Origin: Nitrospirae bacterium GWC2_56_14
GTDB lineage: Bacteria > Nitrospirota > UBA9217
Direction: 5' to 3'
Assembly: GCA_001803705.1 (NCBI GenBank)
Contig: MHDY01000008.1
Location: 5,919 to 13,682 of the forward strand
DNA length: 7,764 bases
Made by a program: the position numbers and the translations under genes. Positions 1 through 7,229 of this stretch are shown in pieces; within the stretch, counting starts at the first letter, position 1, and each line of letters starts with the position of its first letter. The notes under the pieces were generated by a model, which searched no databases, had not been told where the DNA came from, and worked only from the letters and a program-made list of their open reading frames with translations.

Positions 1-19
1 TGCACCGGAGCAGCAGTCG

Positions 20-1978
20 ATGCTCACCGCTATACTTGCAGATGCACAACGCCATGCATTGAGAGGGAAGGTAACGGAGGCCGTCGACACACTCCTCAAC
101 AGAGGGATCGCCGCGTTCCCTGACGATCCCGCCCCGTACTGCGCACTTGCAGAAATTTTGATTGCCACAGGATCCTTCACCAATGCTCTGCAGGTGGTGC
201 CCGAAATGCCAACCTGCACTGACTCCGCAGTGAAGCATGAAATTGAGGCGGTGTGTCATGCGGCGTTGGGAGATGACGCGGCTGCAACACAGTCCGCAGA
301 ACATGCCTGTGCATCAGGTTCAGAACGCCCACGTGTACTCGTAGTCTTCGGCATCCTTGCGGCGCGCCGAGGGAATGTTTCAGAGGCTGCAGCACTTTTC
401 AGGCGGGCTGTCGATCTTGATCCTGCCTGCGGAAAGGGGTGGATGTCACTGGGAATGCTGCTGTGGAGCAGTGGCGATACCGCGGGAGCTCTCCATGCCG
501 TCTTGCAGGCGATACATGCCTCCGGACTGGATCAAGAGATTATCAGCATCGGCCAAGACATGGCACGTCGATGTGGGAACATAGAAGAAGCAGCGGAAGT
601 TTTCCGCCATGCCCTCTCAGACTGCCCCGACAGCCGCCTCCTGGCCGTAGCCACCACCGAACTGCTACTGGAGTGCGGGAAGTATAAGGCAGCGCTCGGT
701 GCGGCAAAGGGCTATCTCGCCCGTGCGGGTGCGGAGGATGCGCTCATACGACTGGCCCTTGTTGCGCGGGAAAACCTCGCGCAACAACATTACAGCCCCT
801 GCCAGGCCGGGTCGACATCGCTCTGCATGATCGTCAAAAACGAAGAGCAGAGCCTTGCGCAATGCCTGGCAAGTGTAGAACCGCTCGTACAAGAGATAGT
901 GATTGTCGATACGGGCTCGACAGACAGGACTGTCGATCTCGCGAAAGCCTTTGGAGCCCGGATACTCCATTTCACCTGGAAGGGGAATTTTGCCGAGGCC
1001 CGCAACCATGGCATCGACCATGCCAAAGGAGCCTGGATACTCGTACTGGATGCCGACGAAGTCCTATCTCCGGCTGATTACACGAGAGTTAGAGAAGCGT
1101 CCGGCAAGACATCCGGAGCGACGCCCGCCTGGAGTGTTATGACCAGGAACTACACTCCCCGCATCAACACCGAAGGATGGACAGCCAACGACGGATCGTA
1201 CCCCATGGAAGAGAAGGGAGACGGCTGGTATCCCACATGGAAGATCCGGTTGTTCCCCAATGACAGGCGGCTCCGGTTTTCCGGCGACATTCATGAAATG
1301 GTGGAAACGGCCGCCAGAAAAACAGGCTTCGAAGTGCGCAAAGCAACATTTGTAGTTCACCACTATGGGGAACTGCTGAACAAGACAGGCAGTGCATTGG
1401 AAAAGCAGCAGGTCTATTTCGAGCTGGGAAAGAAAAAACTGGCGGAGCGTCCTGACGATCTGACCTCCCTCGTGGAACTTGCGCTTCAAGCCACCGAAAT
1501 GGGGCTCTTCATCGAGGCGCTGCCACTCTGGGACCGGGTGCTGAAACTGCGCCCCCGCACGGTTGAAGCACTGTTCAACAAGGGATACGTACTTATGGGG
1601 CTGAAGCGGTACGACGAAGCAATGCAGGTATCCCGCATGGCTCTCGATATTGACCCTGACCACAAGGAAGCAGCATTCAATTACGGCACATGCGAGCTGT
1701 ATGCGGGAGATCTTGAGCGGGCCTTGTCCATAGTGCGCCCACTCGCAACGAAACATGCCTTCTATCCGCTGTTGCAATCCCTGCTGGCGGTTCTGTGTCT
1801 CGGCTGCAGGCGTACCGAAGAGGCGGCAGAAAAGATAGCAGCACTTAAAAGAGACGGTTACGCTATTGAAAGCTACCTCCGGGAACGAGCAGCCACGCTC
1901 GGAGCTCTGGGACGGCAGCAGCTGGCCGATAGAATCAGTCGCAGAACTGCCGTAATTTTGGGAAAAGGGGGCATCTGA
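20..1978 (+). CDS. TPR-repeat protein with central GT2 glycosyltransferase domain
   Basis: A soluble protein of 652 residues that probably transfers a sugar to a protein or growing glycan in the cytoplasm. TPR-like helical pairs fill roughly residues 1-255. A GT2 (GT-A fold) domain follows: SLCMIVKNEE at 267-276, VDTGSTDRT at 296-304, NFAEARNHG at 323-331, the metal/nucleotide-sugar motif LDADE at 343-347 (D344, D346) and an IHE motif at 424-426. Further TPR units run from about 478 to 580, with a helical tail. The GT2 core resembles the WaaE/SunS-like branch, and the GT2-plus-TPR plan recalls Listeria GmaR, which O-GlcNAcylates flagellin. No signal peptide or membrane segment is visible. GGAG at 7-10 lies 9 bases before the ATG, but the frame stays open to base 2, so the protein could start upstream of the window. 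It is the first visible gene of the operon. Domain assignment is secure; sugar and acceptor are inference. Confidence 0.9.
   Translation: MLTAILADAQRHALRGKVTEAVDTLLNRGIAAFPDDPAPYCALAEILIATGSFTNALQVVPEMPTCTDSAVKHEIEAVCHAALGDDAAATQSAEHACASGSERPRVLVVFGILAARRGNVSEAAALFRRAVDLDPACGKGWMSLGMLLWSSGDTAGALHAVLQAIHASGLDQEIISIGQDMARRCGNIEEAAEVFRHALSDCPDSRLLAVATTELLLECGKYKAALGAAKGYLARAGAEDALIRLALVARENLAQQHYSPCQAGSTSLCMIVKNEEQSLAQCLASVEPLVQEIVIVDTGSTDRTVDLAKAFGARILHFTWKGNFAEARNHGIDHAKGAWILVLDADEVLSPADYTRVREASGKTSGATPAWSVMTRNYTPRINTEGWTANDGSYPMEEKGDGWYPTWKIRLFPNDRRLRFSGDIHEMVETAARKTGFEVRKATFVVHHYGELLNKTGSALEKQQVYFELGKKKLAERPDDLTSLVELALQATEMGLFIEALPLWDRVLKLRPRTVEALFNKGYVLMGLKRYDEAMQVSRMALDIDPDHKEAAFNYGTCELYAGDLERALSIVRPLATKHAFYPLLQSLLAVLCLGCRRTEEAAEKIAALKRDGYAIESYLRERAATLGALGRQQLADRISRRTAVILGKGGI
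1967..1971 (+). promoter_or_regulatory. Shine-Dalgarno for the GTG start of the FkbM gene
   Basis: A GGGGG run preceded by AAAA lies 7 bases before the GTG at 1979, inside the last codons of the preceding glycosyltransferase gene. It supports GTG as the start, since the next in-frame ATG is at residue 28, too far in to keep the whole SAM-binding fold. Stop and start codons abut (TGA then GTG), the usual arrangement for translational coupling. Confidence 0.6.
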
Positions 1979-2854
1979 GTGGGAGACGAACTACTCCGGC
2001 AGCGCCTTGAACATCTAGCCTTGGCAATCGGGGATGTCTGGGGGGAACTGGCCTTCACCATGTGTGAAATAGGCGCAGCTCCCCACGAAAAGAACGAGAA
2101 TGAGTTCCTGGAGCTACTCCAGGTATTTCCTGGATCTAAGGTGGCGGCCTTCGAGCTCGACACGGCCCTCTGTGGGGAGCTTAATCGAACGGCTCCTGCC
2201 GGCATCCATTATTATCCCGTTGCCCTGGGACGGACGGAAGAACAGCGGATACTTTTTGAGACAAACCACCCCATGTGCAGCTCGCTCTATCGACCAAATA
2301 CAGAGCTGCTCACCCGGTTCAACGAGCTGCATGTCGCCTTGCCCAAGGCAGCGCACACGGTTCAGACAGTAAGCCTCGATCATTTCTGCACGCAGCATCA
2401 GGTCGGCGCCGTGGACTTTATCAAGATTGATATCCAGGGGGCTGAACTGGATGTATTTAAAGGAGGAGTAACGACTCTCAGCAATGTCCAGGTCATCTTC
2501 TCGGAAGTGGAGTTCGTCCCCTTGTACACGGGTCAGCCGTTATTCGGCGATGTCAGTGCTTTTCTGACAACCCGGGGATTCATGTTCCACAAGTTCCTCG
2601 GCCTTTCGGGACGGTCCATGTCTCCGTTGGTATTAAACAATGACCCCTGTCTTCCCACGCAGCACCTTTGGGCGAATGCGCTCTTCATCCGCGATGTTAC
2701 TCGACTGGAAAAACTTTCGGACGAAGCGTTGCTAAAAACTGCTGTCCTCGCCTTCGTCTACGGCAGCCCCGATGTCAGCTACGCCTGCTTCAGAGTCTTG
2801 GACGAGCGAAACGGTTGGATGCTTCACACAAACATTCTTGAGCTTTTCAGCTAA
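1979..2854 (+). CDS. FkbM-family SAM-dependent methyltransferase
   Basis: A 291-residue class I methyltransferase of the FkbM family, which typically O-methylates sugar or polyketide hydroxyls. Visible motifs: SAM-binding motif I as CEIGAAPHE at 29-37 (the family more often reads DVGANxG), the acidic loop FELD at 58-61, SLDHF at 132-136, the hallmark DFIKIDIQGAELDVFKGG at 146-163 and EVEFVPLY at 176-183. About 50 C-terminal residues after 240 look helical and lie outside the core. No signal peptide or membrane helix is seen. It starts with GTG immediately after the upstream stop codon, so it is co-translated with the GT2 gene. FkbM methyltransferases are frequent in O-antigen and flagellin-glycan loci, so the likely substrate is a sugar of the glycan made by the neighbouring transferases. 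The family is clear; the substrate is inferred. Confidence 0.88.
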   Translation: MGDELLRQRLEHLALAIGDVWGELAFTMCEIGAAPHEKNENEFLELLQVFPGSKVAAFELDTALCGELNRTAPAGIHYYPVALGRTEEQRILFETNHPMCSSLYRPNTELLTRFNELHVALPKAAHTVQTVSLDHFCTQHQVGAVDFIKIDIQGAELDVFKGGVTTLSNVQVIFSEVEFVPLYTGQPLFGDVSAFLTTRGFMFHKFLGLSGRSMSPLVLNNDPCLPTQHLWANALFIRDVTRLEKLSDEALLKTAVLAFVYGSPDVSYACFRVLDERNGWMLHTNILELFS

Positions 2855-2872
2855 CAGACAAATGGAGTCAAT

Positions 2873-3610
2873 ATGATGACAGCAGATGCGATTCAGGAAC
2901 GTATAAACAGCTTTCCTTTCTGGTACCACAAGATCGAGTTGCCTGGGGGAATCGTCACCCCTGGCTGGGCACCGATATCGCCGGGATGTTACCGCGTGCC
3001 CGAGTCGTTGGCGAACAAGCGTGTTCTCGACGTTGGCGCCTGGGATGGCTATTGGACCTTCGAAGCCGCGAAACGGGGAGCCGTGCAGGCGGTCGCCATC
3101 GATGATTTTTCCGATTACCTTGGAAGACTGCCCAAGGAGGACCGCAAGGCTTGGCAGACATTCGACACCTGCAGGGAAATTCTCGGCTACAGCGATTTCC
3201 AGTGCCCCCGTGTGGAAATGTCTGTCTATGACATCCGAGAGGAAACCTTCGGTATCTTTGACGTGGTATTCTGCTTCGGCACCCTTTACCATCTGCGCCA
3301 CCCCCTTCTCGCACTCGACCGGCTGGCTGCCATCTGTCGGGAGGAGATCTACGTGGAGTGTGCAATCCTCGACGACTTCAGCCCCTACCGCGGCGGGCTC
3401 GGCAAGGGGTACCCAGGGGGACAGATGGTCATGGAGTTTTATCCGGATAACCAGTACGGTACAAATGAGTCGAACTGGTGGGCCCCGACCCTTTCCTGCC
3501 TGATGCAGATGGTCAAGTCCGCAGGTTTCTCCACCGTGGAAGGATGGAAACTCATCGACGATCCAGAACATCTGGCCTTGTGTCGCGGTTTTGTCAGGGG
3601 AATAAAGTAG
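2873..3610 (+). CDS. CmoB/DUF1698-like class I SAM methyltransferase
   Basis: A 245-residue SAM-dependent methyltransferase. The N-terminal FPFWYHKIELPGG (14-26) and VLDVGAWDGYW (51-61, motif I) match the DUF1698 (Methyltransf_9) style. FCFGTLYHLRHPLLAL (133-148) parallels the LYH-R-P-L segment of the tRNA-modifying enzyme CmoB, and NWWAPT (201-206) occupies the place of its conserved Trp-containing loop. It lacks most of the N-terminal region of full CmoB (about 320 residues), so a tRNA role is unlikely. Relatives of this size commonly sit in polysaccharide and glycan loci. GGAG at 2864-2867 precedes two adjacent ATGs (2873 and 2876); spacing is 5 bases to the first and 8 to the second, so 2876 is an equally good start. 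It follows the FkbM gene by 18 bases and precedes the large glycosyltransferase by 4. Methylation of a glycan sugar is inference. Confidence 0.85.
   Translation: MMTADAIQERINSFPFWYHKIELPGGIVTPGWAPISPGCYRVPESLANKRVLDVGAWDGYWTFEAAKRGAVQAVAIDDFSDYLGRLPKEDRKAWQTFDTCREILGYSDFQCPRVEMSVYDIREETFGIFDVVFCFGTLYHLRHPLLALDRLAAICREEIYVECAILDDFSPYRGGLGKGYPGGQMVMEFYPDNQYGTNESNWWAPTLSCLMQMVKSAGFSTVEGWKLIDDPEHLALCRGFVRGIK
3596..3600 (+). promoter_or_regulatory. Distant Shine-Dalgarno for the GTG start of the large glycosyltransferase
   Basis: AGGGG lies 14 bases before the GTG at 3615, which is longer than usual spacing, and within the end of the preceding methyltransferase gene, whose TAG ends at 3610. No better site precedes the in-frame ATG pair at 3666/3669. 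Initiation here probably depends on ribosomes finishing the upstream gene. The alternative start at 3666 would remove 17 residues that precede the first TPR. Confidence 0.4.
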
Positions 3611-3614
3611 ACGT

Positions 3615-6600
3615 GTGAATAAAGAGGAAACTCCACAGAAATTGAACGACCGATATCTGCACATAATGATGGCCAAGGGTGAGGAACTCTGGAAGAAAAA
3701 CCACCTTGCCGAGGCTCGCTCGACATATGAAGAGCTCGTACAGCTGTTCCCCGAGGAGCCGGAGCTGTTCCATCGCCTGGGCAGCGTATCGCTGGAGCAG
3801 GGGGACAATATTGCCGCAGAAGGTTACTTCAGAAAACTGGTACAGCTTCGCCCCGATTCCACCGAAGCGAAAATGCTGCTCGGCATGACCTGCGCCGAAC
3901 GTGGCCTGCACCAGCCGGCGGTTGAGTACCTCCAGCAGGTGGTGGCGGAATGTCCCGGAGTGGTCGAAGTTCACCATCGTCTCGGACTGAGCCTTGCCGA
4001 GCTACACCGTTATCCGGAGGCATTGAAGTCGTATCAGGAAGCACTGGCCGCCAGTCCCGGTCACAGCGGCATCCTGTGCAGCATCGGCTTGCTGCTCTCC
4101 TCCATGGGACGGCTCGCGGAATCCCAGCAGTACCTGATGAAAGCACTCGAATCGGACCCGAATAACCTGGGAGCGATGAACAATCTCGGCAGAGTTGTAA
4201 AAATGCGCGGCAAAGCCGCCGATGGCCTGACATGGTTCTGGGAGGTGCTCGAACGTGATCGTGAAAACGGTCCGGCAACCAGCAATTTTCTCTATACCCT
4301 CAACTATGTGCCTGGGATTCCCCCCGACCGCATTGCCGTGGCGTATCGGGAACTGGCACCGCGCACTTTCTCGGCTCCCGCAAAAATAAGCATTCCTGAA
4401 AGGGAGGATCGATTTCCGTCCCAGCCTCTGCGTATCGGGTATGTTTCCGCGGACTTCTACGGTCATTCTGTCGCATTTTTTCTTGAGCCGGTGTTGCTTA
4501 ATCATGACCCTGCACGTTTCGAGATATTCTGCTATTCCAATCGTGCGGCAGGAGATGAAACGACTGCACGCTTGCGAGCGTTGGCGGCAGGCTGGCGGCA
4601 GATCAACGGGGCAACCGATCAGCAAGTGGCGGCAATGATCGCTGAAGATCGAATCGACATTCTTGTCGACCTTTCGGGGCATACGGCGGGCCACCGACTA
4701 GGGGTTTTCACCTATCGTCCGGCACCTGTCCAGGCCAGCTGGATCGGGCACCCCAACACTACCGGACTACCTCAGATGGATTACTATATCACCGATTCAT
4801 CCTGCGATCCTCCCGGCATGACTGACCGGCTGTTCTGTGAACGGCTCTGGCGACTGCCGCGCATCTTCAGCTGCTACCGTCCGCCGGCAGAATCACCTGA
4901 GGTTGCTCCCCCGCCGGCCTTGACAACAGGAGCTATCACCTTCGGCTGCTTCAATAATTTCGCCAAGGTCAATGACGTCGTGATCGACTGGTGGGCGGCC
5001 ATCCTCAACCGGCTCCCTGGTTCCCGTCTCTATCTCAAGAACCAGTCAATGAACGACGTCGATACCCGTTCCTACGTCATTGACACCTTTGCGCGCCACG
5101 GCATAGGCTTCGAGCGGCTTGTCATGCAGGGGATTACCAAATCCCGCGAGGAGCATTTCGCGCTCTATGCAAATATTGACATAGCGCTCGACACCTTTCC
5201 CTATCACGGCACCACTACGACCTGCGAGGCATTATGGATGGGGGTGCCGGTCATATCCCTGGCAGGAACTACCCATGTTTCACGAGTCGGGGTGTCACTG
5301 CTGCACGCTGTGGGGCTTGATAAACTGGTGGCAGCCACGCCGGAAGAATATGTCCACCACGCCATCGAACTTGCCAACAATTCACAACAGCGACGCTGGT
5401 TGCGTGAAAACCTTCGTTCAATCATGCTCCATTCTCCGCTCATGGATGCGGCAGGAGTTACTCGCGATGTAGAACAGGCGTATTTCGGCATGCTGAACCA
5501 GCGGTTGCAACATGTGGCAGAAGTTTCGTTCAACTCGGGCAAATCCGATGTTGCCGAGGCCTGTTACCGTCAACTTGTCGCCACGACCCCATCGGACCCG
5601 GGCCTCCACAATTGCCTCGCTACAGTGCTCGACCATCAGGGGCATTACGCAGAAGCCATTGCCCATTACCAAAAGGCACTGGAGCTTCAACCGGACCTCA
5701 TCGAAGTCAGGTGCAACATGGCCAATACTCTGGGTCATGCCGGTGCGCCCGCTGAAGCGATACAGCAGCTCCAAGAGATTCTGGCCGAGACACCGGACTA
5801 TCTGCGGGGATGGCAGACCCTCGCTCATTACTGTCTGCGGGAAGGGCGCAAGGATGACGCCTTGCACTGCCTCAGCCATCTTGTACGGCTAGACCCGGAG
5901 AATGCGGAAGCCTGGCGAGACCTGGCAGACCTGTACGAGGAGCGCCGAGAGTTCCGGAACGCGCTTCATTGTCTGGAGAAGGCGCTGGCTCGCCTGCCTG
6001 ACGACGTAGACCTGCTGAACTCCACGGGTTTGCTGAGGCATGAATTGGGTGACCTCGATGGGGCCGAGTCAGCCTACCTTCGTGCCCTTTCCCTCGATCC
6101 CGGCAATGCGGTCCTGCACAACAACATGGGCAACATCTACAAGTCTCGTCTGATGATGAACGAGGCCATTGCCTGGTATGACCGGGCACTGGCGAACGAT
6201 GGTGACAATGCAAGCATCATCTTCAACCGTTCATTGGCAATCCTGGCGTTGGGCAACTGCGACGAAGGCTGGCGGGGGTTCGAGAGACGGTTCGACATGA
6301 CGCCGCCGGTAGTGCTGCCGCACAGGGACCTGCCGGAATGGAATGGTGAACCTCTGAATGGGCGCCGTCTCCTGGTCCAGTCGGAGCAGGTGTTCGGCGA
6401 CACCTTCATGTTCGCCAGATTTGTACCTACGGCAGCGTCCTGCGGCGGTCCGGTGGTTTTCCAATGCCAGGATCATGGCATACGCAAGGCGCTGGCCAGC
6501 TTGGCAGGAGACGTCGAGGCACTTGTCGTTCGTGGAGAGTCGATGCCCCGGCCAGATGTACAGGTTCCGCTGTTGAGCCTTCCAGGGATTTTCGGCGTCA

Positions 6601-7154
6601 ACCTGGGGAACATTCCTGCACCGGCGGGGTACCTCACGGCAGACCCTGCCAGAGTCGAACAGTGGAGAACGGTTATACCCCGTTCGCGCAGTCTTAATGT
6701 TGGCCTGGTGTGGGGTGGACGCAAGGCTCCCCTGAATTCGGACCGATCGATGCCGCTGCAAACACTGGAACCTCTCCTGCTGTTGAGGGATGTGCATTAC
6801 TTCAGCCTGCAAACCGGGGATGACGCGTGTCAGATAACTGACTACACCGGAAAAATTGACGATCTCAACCCTCTGCTCACGGATTTCGGCGAGACGGCAG
6901 CAGCGATCACCAATCTGGATCTGGTGATAACCATCGATACGGCAGTTGCACATCTGGCCGGTGCCCTGGGGAAGCCTGTATGGGTAATGCTTAAATACTC
7001 GCCCGACTGGCGCTGGCTGCTCGTAAGAGACGATAGCCCGTGGTATGCATCCGCACGGCTGTTCCGCCAGGCATCACCGGGAAACTGGGCGCCGACCGTC
7101 TCGGCGATCAAGACAGCTCTGGAAAATCTTTTGACACCAGGAAAAAAAATCTAA
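3615..7154 (+). CDS. Dual-catalytic TPR protein: GT41 (OGT/SPINDLY-like) plus GT9-like glycosyltransferase
   Basis: An 1179-residue cytoplasmic protein with two glycosyltransferase modules. About six TPRs occupy residues 19-218. A GT41 domain covers about 271-625: RIGYVSADFYGHS (273-285, H284 at the position of OGT His498), ILVDLSGHTAGHR (349-361), RPAPVQASWIGHP (368-380), CFNNFAKVN (445-453, K451 matching OGT Lys842) and LDTFPYHGTTTTCEALWMGVP (525-545). Six to seven more TPRs span about 630-880. A C-terminal GT-B module shows SEQVFGDTFMFARF (923-936), VGLVWGGR (1029-1036) and IDTAVAHLAGALGKPVW (1107-1123), followed by the PDWRWLL segment (1129-1135) typical of the heptosyltransferase-like domain often attached to bacterial TPR proteins. 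The GT41 family adds single sugars to Ser/Thr of proteins; GT9 members extend glycans. Its stop codon overlaps the flagellin promoter, and flagellin is the obvious candidate acceptor, though unproven. The GTG start is chosen for coupling. Usual annotation would be a TPR-repeat protein. Confidence 0.9.
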   Translation: MNKEETPQKLNDRYLHIMMAKGEELWKKNHLAEARSTYEELVQLFPEEPELFHRLGSVSLEQGDNIAAEGYFRKLVQLRPDSTEAKMLLGMTCAERGLHQPAVEYLQQVVAECPGVVEVHHRLGLSLAELHRYPEALKSYQEALAASPGHSGILCSIGLLLSSMGRLAESQQYLMKALESDPNNLGAMNNLGRVVKMRGKAADGLTWFWEVLERDRENGPATSNFLYTLNYVPGIPPDRIAVAYRELAPRTFSAPAKISIPEREDRFPSQPLRIGYVSADFYGHSVAFFLEPVLLNHDPARFEIFCYSNRAAGDETTARLRALAAGWRQINGATDQQVAAMIAEDRIDILVDLSGHTAGHRLGVFTYRPAPVQASWIGHPNTTGLPQMDYYITDSSCDPPGMTDRLFCERLWRLPRIFSCYRPPAESPEVAPPPALTTGAITFGCFNNFAKVNDVVIDWWAAILNRLPGSRLYLKNQSMNDVDTRSYVIDTFARHGIGFERLVMQGITKSREEHFALYANIDIALDTFPYHGTTTTCEALWMGVPVISLAGTTHVSRVGVSLLHAVGLDKLVAATPEEYVHHAIELANNSQQRRWLRENLRSIMLHSPLMDAAGVTRDVEQAYFGMLNQRLQHVAEVSFNSGKSDVAEACYRQLVATTPSDPGLHNCLATVLDHQGHYAEAIAHYQKALELQPDLIEVRCNMANTLGHAGAPAEAIQQLQEILAETPDYLRGWQTLAHYCLREGRKDDALHCLSHLVRLDPENAEAWRDLADLYEERREFRNALHCLEKALARLPDDVDLLNSTGLLRHELGDLDGAESAYLRALSLDPGNAVLHNNMGNIYKSRLMMNEAIAWYDRALANDGDNASIIFNRSLAILALGNCDEGWRGFERRFDMTPPVVLPHRDLPEWNGEPLNGRRLLVQSEQVFGDTFMFARFVPTAASCGGPVVFQCQDHGIRKALASLAGDVEALVVRGESMPRPDVQVPLLSLPGIFGVNLGNIPAPAGYLTADPARVEQWRTVIPRSRSLNVGLVWGGRKAPLNSDRSMPLQTLEPLLLLRDVHYFSLQTGDDACQITDYTGKIDDLNPLLTDFGETAAAITNLDLVITIDTAVAHLAGALGKPVWVMLKYSPDWRWLLVRDDSPWYASARLFRQASPGNWAPTVSAIKTALENLLTPGKKI

Positions 7155-7178
7155 AGATATTCTCCTATATGTCGATAT
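7152..7178 (+). promoter_or_regulatory. Sigma-28 (FliA) promoter for flagellin
   Basis: TAAAGATA (7152-7159), an 11-base spacer (7160-7170) and GTCGATAT (7171-7178) match the enterobacterial sigma-28 consensus TAAAGTTT-N11-GCCGATAA at 6 of 8 positions in each box with exact spacing. Late flagellar genes including flagellin are the classical targets of this sigma factor. The expected transcription start is near 7184-7186, about 45 bases before the flagellin ATG. The first three bases of the -35 box are the TAA stop codon of the preceding gene, so no separate intergenic promoter region exists. Confidence 0.78.
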
Positions 7179-7189
7179 CTAAAAACAAG

Positions 7190-7203
7190 CGGCCAGAAGG
7201 CCG
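7190..7203 (+). other. Hairpin near the 5' end of the flagellin leader
   Basis: CGGCC (7190-7194) and GGCCG (7199-7203) form a perfect 5-bp stem closing an AGAA loop; G7189 and T7204 could add a G-U pair. With the predicted sigma-28 start near 7185, the stem would begin within about five bases of the mRNA 5' end, the placement of known mRNA-stabilising stems. On the plus strand it is followed by A-rich, not T-rich, sequence, so it is not a terminator for the upstream operon. Read on the minus strand it is followed by CTTGTTTTT and could stop antisense transcription. Confidence 0.5.
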
Positions 7204-7217
7204 TAAAAAACCTAGAA

Positions 7218-7223
7218 AGGGGA
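7218..7223 (+). promoter_or_regulatory. Strong Shine-Dalgarno of flagellin
   Basis: AGGGGA, within a longer AAAGGGGA, ends 6 bases before the ATG at 7230. This is the strongest and best-spaced ribosome binding site in the window, as expected for a very abundant structural protein. Confidence 0.75.
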
Positions 7224-7229
7224 TTTATC

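Noticed and set aside
1064..1777. Minus-strand open frame of 237 codons
   Set aside because: It lies wholly antisense to the GT2/TPR coding region and shows no family motif or convincing ribosome binding site.
2732..3808. Long minus-strand open frame (358 codons)
   Set aside because: It is antisense to three coherent plus-strand genes with clear family motifs, has no recognisable domain, and spans gene boundaries. It is a G+C-driven shadow.
6231..6953. Minus-strand open frame of 240 codons
   Set aside because: It is antisense to the well-supported GT9-like module, and its translation is rich in Arg/Gln/His without a fold signature.
7131..7161. Sigma-70 promoter: TTGACA at 7131 with GATATT at 7156
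   Set aside because: The -35 is perfect, but the spacing is 19 and the -10 matches only 4 of 6, with the box inside the coding end. The sigma-28 match is better and biologically expected.
7155..7180. Inverted repeat AGATAT/ATATCT as an operator
   Set aside because: The 6-bp AT-rich arms fall inside the -35 and -10 boxes of the sigma-28 promoter and are explained by them. A regulator site is possible but unsupported.
7190..7210. Rho-independent terminator for the glycosyltransferase operon
   Set aside because: The hairpin is followed by A residues on the plus strand, not a T tract, and it sits downstream of the flagellin promoter.
7216..7224. CsrA binding site over the flagellin Shine-Dalgarno
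   Set aside because: There is a GGA core in AAAGGGGAT, but no stem presents it in a loop and the flanks do not match the consensus. CsrA control of flagellin is known elsewhere but cannot be supported here.
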